From Cymbidium sinense (lineage: Eukaryota > Streptophyta > Magnoliopsida > Asparagales > Orchidaceae), in assembly GCA_021442155.1 (NCBI GenBank), contig CM038214.1:24701808-24765807 (forward strand): 64,000 nucleotides of DNA, written 5' to 3'. Of the stretch, positions 10,640-20,210 are shown piece after piece. The translations under genes and the position numbers were made by a program. The notes beneath the pieces were generated by a model that was not told the origin of the DNA, ran no database searches, and saw nothing but the letters and a program-made list of their open reading frames with translations. Numbering within the stretch: the first letter of the stretch is position 1; every line of letters starts with the position of its first letter.

Positions 10640-12618
10640 CACTTTATTTGCAAAACCAAACGTTTCCTAAACTATTAAGAGGCTTGGTTAATATAAATAA
10701 TATTGGATTGTCTTATCTCAGAATATAATTTCTAGGCTTGGTTTCTTTTGTGTTGGTTTTTTATGAGCCTTTGCTTTTGTTTGCCCTTTGTTCAACCCTC
10801 ATTAGGATGTGGTTATTTACTTATTTTCACTCTTTGGCTAGTGCTGGTTGTTACTTTTGACCTTTTACTTTTGGGTTAGCCTAGTGTTTACTCTCTAGTG
10901 GTTATTGTCATTATAACCTAGGTTGATTTGGTTTTTTCGGCCTGGTAGCTACCTTCCTAGTTTGGTTTTTAAAACATTTTTTCCTTGGTTGTTTTTGATA
11001 ACCTCTTATTGGGTTGTGGCTTTTTCTACAATTGGTTTTTCCTCCTATATCGGTTTTGCCTCATTTTAGGGTTGGTTGCTCACTTACCTATTTTGGATCT
11101 GCTGCTGTGGTTGTTGAATGGGTGGTTTTGTTGGCTGGCTAGGTTAACTAGCAGTGTTGGCTGGTTAGGTTCATTAGCTAATTGGTCATTTTGGCTATTT
11201 TTTTATCTTCTGTTGGTGACATATCTAGAGAACTATTGGTGGTTTAGTTATGGCTTCATTTTGGAATGGTGGGGGGTTTTTTGGCTATTACTTTCTCTAT
11301 CTTGTTGGTCTTTGGTGGTGGATTGATTCTATTTTGTTTCTTTTGGTTTTGGTTTTGTCCTCCTTTTTTTTAGCCTTTCTCTTGGATTTTGGTTTGGTTA
11401 TTATTTTTTGGGTTGGCTAGTTTTTTTTGTGGTCATATTTTTCTTATCTTGGATTTTGGTTTTGATGGCTACTATTGGTCTTTACATTCAATTGGGTTTT
11501 CTACCACTGTGGTGGCTTAGAGGCTATGTTGGCTAGTTAGATTGGTTGGTTGTTTCATTGTGTGGTGTTTTGATGGTTTTATGCTTTTGCTTGATGGGGA
11601 TCTTTCCTTTGTTGGTTACTAATGATGGGTTGTTCTCTGGTGGTTGCCTTATGGATGTTTTACTTAGCTGCTTTGGTAGGAGGACTTTTAGTTGACCTTG
11701 GAATTTTGGTTTGATGCCTTTCTCTTTGTTGATTTTTTTCTTCTTCTTGGCCAATTTGTTGTAACCTTTTGCTAGCCGAACCTTTGTTGATTTTTCAGAA
11801 TTGGGATTTTTAGTTTATGGTGGTTGGTGGCTACCTTTGGCTTCCTTTTGTGTGTGCTGGTCTTAGTTGTTGGCTTGTTAAGGTAGTGGTGTGCTTATTC
11901 CATTAGTTGGCCAATGATCCTGTTGTAACTTCTAGGTTGTTGGCATTATGTGATTGGCCTATTGTGGATTTTAGTTGGTGGGTTACACTGAATGGCTATT
12001 TGGTTATTTTCTATTTTTTGGTGTAGACTGATCACTATAGACTACTTTCCTTGATGGTCTTTATCGTCGGCTATGATAGCTTTGATGTTACTCACCTCTC
12101 TTTGGTTGGTAGCTTTACATATTATTGTAACGCTTCTATGAAGTTTGGATGCTCATATGCATTGTTGCCCTTGAGATGATCTTAACTTTGCTAGCCTTTC
12201 TTTCCCAGCCTCCTTCTCTTTATCTTTATCCTTTTAGCTATGAATTTTTCCTTGGTTGTGTTTTTTGTAGAATTCTTTAATAGGTTGAAACTTTACCGAA
12301 GGCCAGGTCATTTCTCAGTCATCTCTACTGTTGTTGCTATCGAGCTTGCTTATCTTGCTTTTTTAAAGGAATCATGAACTGCTGCTGACTCAACCTTTTT
12401 CTGTTTTCATGCTTTGTTTTGTTTGAATGTGTCATTTTGCTCTCATGCTTTCTAGTTGTGGATTTTAGTTGATGTTACTCACCATTGTTTTCTTTTCTTC
12501 TTCTAATGTACTTAGATGAGGGTTTAGCTCTTTAGGTTTTTTGTAGTGAATGAGATTGATATCCCTTTAAGGACATTGTATATTTTCTTTTTATGGTAAT
12601 AAAATTCTAACTTTTTCC
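10640..12618 (+). other. LINE 3' region with strong G+T bias
   Basis: Nearly 2 kb follow the RNase H with a pronounced excess of T and G on the plus strand (TTGGTTGG and TTTTGGTTTTGG words are common). Hydrophobic open frames here (for example 10985-11326) follow from this bias and match no family I know. The end reads TTATGGTAATAAAATTC and meets CCCTAAA repeats within 20 bp. This is best read as the LINE 3' UTR, although it is unusually long. Confidence 0.6.
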
Positions 12619-13486
12619 ACAAAACCCTAAACCCTAATCCTAGCCCTAAACCTTAAATCCTAAACCCTAAACCCTAAACCTTAAAAAACTAAATCTTAAA
12701 CCATAAACTAACACTAAACCCTAAACCCTAAAATCCCTAAACCGTAAACATTAAACTAACCCTAAAGCCTAACTTAAACCCTAAACTAACCCTAAAAAAA
12801 AACCCTAGACCCAAACCCTAAACCCTAAACCCTAAACTTAACTCTAACCCTAACCCCTAAGCCCTAAGCTATAAACCCTAAACTTAAACACTAAACACTA
12901 AACTCATAAACCCTAAAACCCTAAACTTAAACTTAAATCCTAAACTAACCTACACCTAAGATAACCCTAAACTAAAATCCTAAACCTAAAGCCTAAAGCC
13001 TATAGCCTAAACTCTAACCCTAAACCTTAACCCTAAACCCTAAACCCTAAAACCCTAAACCCTAAACCCTAAACTCTAAACCCTAAAAACCTAAAGACCT
13101 AAACCTAAACTAAATAAAACTTAAAAATAAAATTAATAAATAAACCAAACCTAAATAAAAAATAAATAAAATAAAATAAAATAAAACCTAAACTAAACCT
13201 AAACCTAAACCTAAAAAATAAAAGAAAATAAACTAATTAAAATAAAATAAAATAACATAAAAAATAAAACCTAAACTAAACTAAAAAATAAAATAAACAT
13301 AAAAATAAAAACTTAAATAAAATAAAACTAAGTGTAAATAAAAAAATAAAATAAACCTAAAATAAACTAAAAAATAAAATAAAATAAAACTAAATAAAAA
13401 TATAAACCTAAAATAAACCTAAAATAAATAAAAATAAAACCTAAACCTTAAACCATAATAAACCTAAACATAAACCTAAACCCTAA
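12619..13486. repeat. Telomere-derived composite satellite, block 3
   Basis: CCCTAAA variants at 12,619-13,095, then A-rich satellite to 13,486. The block is directly abutted by the LINE on its left and the second glycine-rich fragment on its right. Confidence 0.92.
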
Positions 13487-13855
13487 GAGTGGCAAAATCT
13501 AAAAATCACTATCAACACCCTAGATCTAGTAGAGGTGATAAAAAGTGGTGGGGATCCGAGGTGTTGGTAAAGGTGGTCTAAAAATGGTAAGGAAAAGAGG
13601 TTACAACTAAAGAGATCAGGATATGATGGTGGATCATACTGAGGCCGGTGGTTCAAAAAGAAACCAAGAATGACCCACTGAAAATATAACTCTAAATTGA
13701 TATGGTTCTAGTTATCTATGGTTTTTGATTTTCACTATGTGTGCTCATTTATTATCTATGTTGTCTCCTGTGTCTTATAAAACTTGGTGTGTTACTTGGT
13801 TGATGAAATCAAAAAGAAGAAATGTTGAATTTGAATTTGTTCTCTGTTAAAAAAA
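13487..13855 (+). pseudogene. Glycine-rich protein mRNA fragment, copy 2
   Basis: It shares GTGGTGGGGATCCGAGGTG with copy 3 and the 3' UTR-like words GTTTTTGATTTTC, GTGTGCTCATTTATTATC and TTCTCTGTTAAAAAAAAA with the other copies. It begins after CCCTAAG then A, the same junction as copies 1 and 3. The Gly-rich part is shorter and more decayed than in copy 3, with internal deletions. It is non-functional. Confidence 0.75.
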
Positions 13856-14034
13856 AACAACCGAAAACTCTAAACCCTAAACTAAAACCTAAACCCTAAA
13901 CCTAAAACCTAAACCCTAAACCCTAAACCCCAAACCTTAAACCATAAAAATCCTAAACCCTAAACCCTAAACCTTAAATCCTAAAAGCCTAAACCCTAAA
14001 CCTTAAACCCTAAAACCTAAACCATCAACTAACC
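13856..14034. repeat. Telomere-like repeats, block 4
   Basis: About 180 bp of CCCTAAA and variants between the second glycine-rich fragment and an unidentified insert. Confidence 0.9.
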
Positions 14035-14565
14035 CTTGTATTAAAAAGGTGGATCTGGCAAAGATGGTTCATTTTCATATGTGTAGGGATTCTCATGCTA
14101 TTGTGACTATATTGATGATATTTATCGCATGATCCTATCCCATTCTCGCTTTGTTGTCTCCTTTCTATAGTGTATATGGCTTTGTTTAACTAAGCTCATA
14201 TGACTTTCAACATCCTATCTTCCTCGTGTTTGTAGGCTATGGAATTTCACTAGATGTAATCCTTCCAAGTTTATGCCTAACTCGCTAATTTGGTGTAAGC
14301 CTCTACCTCTCTATAACTCATCGCTTAACACTTTGTCTAAAACTATTCTAATTTTTATCTTTCTACATTTTACATGAATTTCTCCTGCGGTTTGTTCCCT
14401 AGTGCCATGCATTCCCTCATCTTGAAGAGCTTTGGCCTACATCTATCCATTATCTATGTAATCATTTGTATAAACTTTATCTCTAAACTTATAATTTACT
14501 CTAGATTGAAAACTAGTTTTGGAGTTTATCCCTATTAATGACCTAAACCCTAAATTCCTAGGGTT
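14035..14565. other. Unidentified 530-bp segment inside the satellite
   Basis: Non-repetitive sequence flanked by CCCTAAA repeats on both sides. In one plus-strand frame a decayed peptide reads RLWNFTRCNPSKFMPNSL and LSKTILIFIFLHF, but stops are frequent and I recognise no family. It could be a captured gene or transposon fragment. The right edge carries CCTAGGGTTTC before the repeats resume. Confidence 0.45.
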
Positions 14566-15389
14566 TCAAAAAAAAACCCTCAACTAACCCTAAACCATAA
14601 ATCATAAAAAGCTAAAAAGCTAAACCTAAAATAAATAAAACATAAAAATAAAATAAATAAAAAACCTAAACCAAGCTAAAATAAAAAATTAAAGTAAAAT
14701 AAAAACCTAAATTAAAACCCAAACCTAAACCTAAACCTAAACCTAAAAAAAAAATAAAATTAAAATAAAAACTAAACTAAACTAAATAAAAAAATATAAA
14801 ATCTAGATAAAATAAAAACTAAACCTAAAATAAAAATAAAATAAACCAAAATAAAATAAAATAAAAACTTAAACCAAAAAAATAAACCTAAAAATAATAA
14901 ATAATAAAACCTAAACCCTAAAATAAATAAAAAAACTAAACCTAAAATAAACAAAATAAAATAAACATAAACCGAAATTAAAATAAAAAAACTAAAATAA
15001 ATAAAGCCTAAACCTAAACCCAAAATAAACTAAACCAAAACCCAAACCTAAACCCCAAATAAAATAAAATACACTAAAAATAAACTTAAACCTAAACTAA
15101 AACCTAAAAAGAAACCTAAAATAAACTTAAACCTAAACCTAAAATAATAAAATAAAACCTAAACCTAAACTAAAAATAAAAAAATAAAAAACCTAAACAT
15201 AAAATAAAATAAAATAAAAAAAAACTAAAAAATAAACCTAAACCTAAAAATAAAATAAAATAAAAACCTAAACGAAAATAAAAAAACCTAAAATAAATAA
15301 ACAAAACTAAATAAAAATAAAACTAAAATTAAATAAAAATAAAATACAAAAATAAACTAAAATAAATAAAAATAAACTAAATAAATTAA

Positions 15390-15428
15390 ATAGACCTAAA
15401 CCTACTAGTTTACTTAATTTAAAAAAAT
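15390..15428 (+). repeat. Satellite junction box 5
   Basis: AACCTACTAGTTTACTTAATTT, followed by A-rich sequence and CCCTAAA repeats. It matches box 4 at most positions. Confidence 0.75.
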
Positions 15429-16454
15429 TAAAAATAAATTAAAACTAAATAAAAAAACCTAACCCAAACCCTAAACCCTAAAATACTAACCCTAAACCCT
15501 AAACCTAAACCTAAACCTAAACCCTAAACCCTAAACTATAAACCCTAAAACTCTAAAACCCTAAACCCTAAACGATAAATCCTAAAACCTACAACCCTAA
15601 ACCCTAAACCCTAAACTCCAAACCCTAAAACTAAACCCTAAACCATAAAAACCTAAAAACCATAGCTTAAACTAAACAAAACTTAAAAATAAATTAATAC
15701 AAAAAACATAAACCTAAATAAAATAAAATAAAATAAAAACCAAAACCAAAACCTAAACCTAAACCTATACCTAAAAAAATAAAATAAAATAAAAAAATAT
15801 AAAATAAAAAACTAAAATAAAATAATGTAAATAAAACATAAACTAAACTAAAAAAAATAAAATACACCAAAAAAAATAAAACCTAAATAAAATAAAACTA
15901 AATGTAAAATAAAAGAAAATAAACTAAAATAAATTTAAAACTAAATGAAAACCTAACCTAAAATATAAACCTAAAATTAAATAACAATAAATAAAACCCT
16001 AAACTAAAAAAAAAAACCTAAACCTAAATTAACAAAATAAAATAAACCTAAACCTAAACTAAAATAAAAAACATAAAATAAACTACACTTAAACCCTAAA
16101 GTAAATAAAATAAAATAAACTAAAAAATAAACCTACACCTAAATTAAAAAAATAAAACCATAAAATAAACCTAAAATAAACCTAAAACTTATACCAAAAA
16201 AGATAAAATAAAAACCTATACCTAAAGATAAAAATTAAAAATAAATCTTAAACCTAGAAAATAAATATTAAACCTATACCTAAAAAATATAATAAAAATA
16301 AAAATAAACTAAAAATAAACATAATCCTAAAATATTAACTAAAATAAAAAACCTAAACTAAAATAAATAAACTTAAAATATATAAACTAAACTAAATAAA
16401 AAAATAAACCTAAATAAAAAAATATAAAAAAATGAACTAAAATAAATTAAAATA

Positions 16455-16490
16455 AACTAAATAACCTAAACCTAAACTTAATTTAAAAAA
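16455..16490 (+). repeat. Satellite junction box 6, shortened
   Basis: CCTAAACCTAAACTTAATTT lacks the central CCAGTTTA piece but holds the same place in the unit, about 1.07 kb after box 5. Confidence 0.6.
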
Positions 16491-17549
16491 AAATAAAAAA
16501 TCATAAATAAACCCTATAAAATAAAACCCTAAATCAAAAAACATAAATCCTAAACCCTAAACTTAAACTCTAACCCAAACCTAAAACCTAAACTAAACTA
16601 AACCTAAACTAAACCTAAACTTAACCTATAAAACTTAAACCCTAAAACCCTAAAACCCTAAACCCCAAACTATAAAACCCTAAACCTTAAACTACCTAAA
16701 CCTAAACCCTAAACTAAACTAAAACCCTAAACCTAAATCCTAAACACTAAACCCTATAAACCAAACCCTAACTAAACCCTAAACCTAAACCTAAACCTTA
16801 ATCATAAACCCTAAAAAAACCCTAAACCCTAAACCTAAACCTAAACAAAATAAAACCTAAAAATAAAAAATAAATAAAACCTAAACCTAAATAAATAAAA
16901 TAAAATAAAACTTAAACTAAATGTAAACAAAAATAAAATAAAAAATAAAAATAAAAATAAAAAATACTAAATAAATAAAAAAAACCTAAACTAAATTTAA
17001 AAATTAAAATAAGCTAAAATAAAACTAAATAACATTAAAACTAAAAATAAAATAAACCTAAAATAAAATAAAATAAAAACTAAATAAAAACCTAAACCTA
17101 AAATAAAAAAATAAACAAAATAAAATAAACCAAAACCTAAACTAAAATAAACTAAACCAAAATAAATAAAACCAAAATGTAAACCTAAAAAAAATTAAAC
17201 TTAAACCTAAACCTAAACCTAAACTAAATAAAATAAAACAAACTAAAAATAAACTTAAACCTAAAATAAAAAATAAAACCAAAAAAAAACCTAGAAAAAA
17301 CCTAAAACCTAAACTTAAAAAATATAATAAAAACCTAAACCTAAACTTAAAATTAAAAAATAAAACCTACTAAAAAATAAAATAAAAATAAAACTCAACT
17401 AAAAAATATACCTAAACCTAAAAAATAAAATAAAAAACCTAAAATAGAATAAATAAACCTAAAATAAAAAACTAAATTAAATAAAAATAAAAAATAAACC
17501 TAAATAAAAATAAAAATAAAATAAACTCACATAGATAAAAAAAAAAAAT

Positions 17550-17585
17550 AAACTAAATAAACCTAAACCTTTCACTAAATAAAAT
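17550..17585 (+). repeat. Satellite junction box 7, degenerate
   Basis: AAATAAACCTAAACCTTTCA precedes the next telomere-like block, about 1.09 kb after box 6. The core is eroded. Confidence 0.5.
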
Positions 17586-17886
17586 AAATATATCCTAAAC
17601 TAAACCCAAATAAACCCTAAAATAACCTAAACCCTAAATAAACCCTAAATAACCTAAACCCTAAACCCTAAACTCTAAAACCTAAACCTCGAAACCTAAA
17701 CCCTAAATCGTAAATCATAAAGACTAAACCCTAAACCCTAAACCCTAAACCCTCAATCCTAAACCCTAAACCCTAAACCCCAAAGACAAAACCCTAAACC
17801 CTAAACCCTAAACTAAAAAACCTAAACAAATTAACCAAACCCTAAACTAAACTAAAAACCCTAAACCTAAATTAACCCTAAACCTA

Positions 17887-18340
17887 AGAATAACCTGATG
17901 TAACATTACCTTCAAGTAGGCTTAATCTAGATTGGAGAGGAGGTGAACAAATTATCGAGTGGTGGGGGGATCCGAGGTGTTGCTAGATATGGAGGTGGTG
18001 GTTGGACCAGTGGTGGCTATGGAGAGGAGAGAGATGGAGGTTACAGCCATGGTGGTGGCAGAGGGAGAGATCAGGGATATGATGGTGAATCCCGGTACTC
18101 GAGAGGTGGGGGTGGTTCTGATGGGAACTACAAAATTAAAGAATGGTCGATCTGATCTGCTTCTTATGAAATCGTGTCTCTACAGGAGAGATGGTTCAAC
18201 TTATCTAGGGTTTTTGATTTACTCTATGGGTGCTCATTTTAAATATATGTCATCGCTTGTGTCTTAGTAAACATGGAGTGCTATTGGATTGAAGAAATAA
18301 AAAAAATGTTGAATCAAAATTTATTCTCTGTTAAATAAAA
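17887..18340 (+). pseudogene. Glycine-rich protein mRNA fragment, copy 3 (best preserved)
   Basis: A frame at 17943-18155 encodes about 70 residues rich in Gly, Tyr, Arg, Ser and Asp, with stretches such as SGGYGEERDGGYSHGG and RYSRGGGGSDGNY. A stop is followed by about 180 bp that look like a 3' UTR, ending TTCTCTGTTAAATAAAAAA. The composition suits the C-terminal tail of a plant glycine-rich RNA-binding protein. No RRM or zinc knuckle is present, so the exact family is unproven. The in-frame ATG is probably fortuitous. It begins at CCTAAG then A, like the other copies. Confidence 0.75.
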
Positions 18341-18626
18341 AAACCTTAAATTGTAAACCCTAAACTCTAAACTAAAACTTAAACCCTAAACCTAAACCCT
18401 AAACCCTAAATCCTAAATACCCTAAACCCTAAACACTAAACCCTAAACCCTAAACCATAAACCCTAAACCTTAAACCTTAGAACCCTTAACCCTAAACCT
18501 TAAATCATAAAACCCTAAACCCTAAAACCTACAGCCGTAAACCCCAAACCTAAACCCTAATCCCTAAACTAACCCTAAACCCTAAACTAACCCTAAACCT
18601 TTTCCTGAAACCCTAAACCCTAAACT
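18341..18626. repeat. Telomere-like repeats, block 6
   Basis: CCCTAAA and variants, the last long block of the left-hand satellite field. Confidence 0.9.
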
Positions 18627-18740
18627 TTGAATAAAGATGTCATTAGGGGTATATCTAAAGAATGGCCTATTCATAACATAGTTATGGTAGCTAAAGAAAA
18701 TTTCTTCGAGAGACTTTCCCTTGACTATTAAAGATTTTGA
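18627..18740 (+). other. Unidentified 115-bp segment
   Basis: Between two CCCTAAA stretches lies a short non-repeat piece. One frame reads DVIRGISKEWPIHNI and VAKENFFERLSLDY before a stop. It looks like a fragment of coding sequence, but the source is not recognised. Confidence 0.35.
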
Positions 18741-18765
18741 TACCTTAAACCCTAACCCTAAATCA
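18741..18765. repeat. Last telomere-like scrap
   Basis: CCTTAAACCCTAACCCTAAAT marks the right edge of the telomere-derived field. AT-rich satellite begins immediately. Confidence 0.8.
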
Positions 18766-20210
18766 TATTATAATATCATATATTATAGTATAATGTAGCA
18801 TCATATGTTTGAGCATGTAGTAATGTGTTTTTGGATGTTATAAGATGTTTTGAAATGTTTTAGTATATTATGGTAGTATGCCCTATAATCTACATTAATA
18901 TAAATCATAAAAAATTTTGATTAATAAATTAGATAATGAAATTGTTAAATTTGAATTGGGAATTAGGTTGTATTACCAAAGGTGTGGTATGTCACTTGTA
19001 GTCTAGAAAGTAAGATTTTATGTTCAAAATAAATATTATACATTGTAGCACAGTGTAGCATCATATATCATAATATATTATTCTACACATTTTAAATTCT
19101 TTTATATTTTACAATCATGCAGTCAAGCCTACACTAGCATTATTTATAAAAATGTTGATTTAGACTTTAAAATGGTGGAATTTTGCCAAATTCATAATAG
19201 GTAGAACATGGCATCATAATACAATTTAAAATATTTAAGTTAAATGACTAGAATTTATAGTTTTTTTAGACTAATTTTATGATTTTATATCTCAAGAAAT
19301 CCCTTGTGATGTGATATGAAATATAATATAATATAATATGTTATAGTGTATTATAATATAGGATGCCATAACATAGTGTAGCATCATGCATTATAGCATA
19401 CTATTGTGTATTACTTGTTGTTTAGCATATTTTAGTTTGTTATAGTAATGTAGTAGAGTTTGTACTGGTATAATTCATAAAAATACTAATTTATAGGTTA
19501 GATGATGGGATTTGGCCAAATTTAAGGTAAGCTTTAGGGAACATCATTGGGGTTGTGCTGTGTCATTTAATCAAAAGAATGGAATTTTGCATCCAAAATA
19601 AATATTCATTTTTCAACCAAATTTTATAAATTTTTTTCTTAAAGAGATTCATTTTAAGGTGTAATGTAAGATAATATATTATATGAAAGCATATTAAAAT
19701 ATAATGTACATAACAATATAACTTCACATATATATGAATGTGGTGGTGTGTTACTAAATGTTGTTGTATTTTTTTAGTTTGTTTTACTTTTGTTATAATA
19801 CATTAGGTCAAAACTCATAAAAATGTTAATTTGAAGGTTGAGATGGAAGAATTTGGCCAAATTCATAGCACACAAAAAAAGCAACACCAAAATTATGCTA
19901 TTTTGTACCATTTATAATAGAAAATAACAATTTTACATCCAAAATGAACATTATTCATTTTTGAGAAAATTTTATATTTGTTACTTTTATGTGATTCTAA
20001 TGAGGTGTAATGTTAGAAATATAATATATTATATTATAAAATAATATATTATAATAAACATCATATATTATAATATAATATAGTGTGTTAATTCACATAT
20101 AATATGTTTAGCATGATATTGTATAGTTAGTTTGAGCTTACCATCACAAATCATAAAATGTTGATTACAATGTTAAGATGATGTAATTTGTGAATACATT
20201 GTTAGATTTT
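18766..20210. repeat. AT-rich tandem satellite, about 330 bp per unit, five degenerate copies
   Basis: A landmark of ATAAAAATGTTGATTT type recurs at about 18,906, 19,145, 19,468, 19,815 and 20,151 (spacings 239, 323, 347 and 336 bp). In each unit it is followed by a GG(A)ATTTGGCCAAATT-like stretch and ATCCAAAATAAATATT, then by a TATAATATAATAT-rich part. A perfect 16-bp palindrome, GAATTTGGCCAAATTC, lies at 19849-19864. No coding signal. Confidence 0.75.

Larger units (their letters stand above)
4887..12618 (+). mobile_element. Degenerate L1-like LINE with RNase H, nearly full length
   Basis: A non-LTR retrotransposon of about 7.7 kb lies on the plus strand. In order it has a DUF4283-like ORF1 remnant, an APE-type endonuclease, a reverse transcriptase, a zf-RVT-like segment, an RNase H and a long 3' region. 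This is the order of RNase H-bearing plant L1-clade LINEs. All frames are interrupted. Telomere-like repeats touch both ends: AAACTTAAACACCC on the left, and on the right ACAAAACCCTAAACCC directly after an AATAAAATTC-type 3' end. A target-site duplication cannot be recognised because the flanks are themselves repeats. Confidence 0.9.
14566..17886. repeat. Telomere-derived composite satellite, block 5
   Basis: The longest uninterrupted satellite stretch. A-rich blocks lie at 14,600-15,380, 15,650-16,450 and 16,850-17,550. CCCTAAA-type blocks lie at 15,455-15,650, 16,500-16,850 and 17,600-17,880. Junction boxes at about 15,390, 16,455 and 17,550 give a period of 1.07-1.10 kb. The 83-residue minus-strand frame at 14,772-15,023 is low-complexity (Phe, Leu, Tyr) and is not a gene. 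Confidence 0.93.

Noticed and set aside
10985..11326. Membrane protein gene of 113 residues
   Set aside because: The hydrophobic composition follows from T/G-rich DNA in the LINE 3' region. No start context, family resemblance or conserved neighbour.
14772..15023. Hydrophobic 83-residue protein on the minus strand
   Set aside because: It is the reverse reading of TAAAATAAA satellite, giving only Phe, Leu, Ile and Tyr runs.
17943..18155. Functional glycine-rich small protein gene
   Set aside because: The same fragment occurs in two decayed copies with identical junctions. It lacks an RNA-binding domain and promoter and ends in a poly(A)-like run, so it is a captured 3' mRNA fragment.
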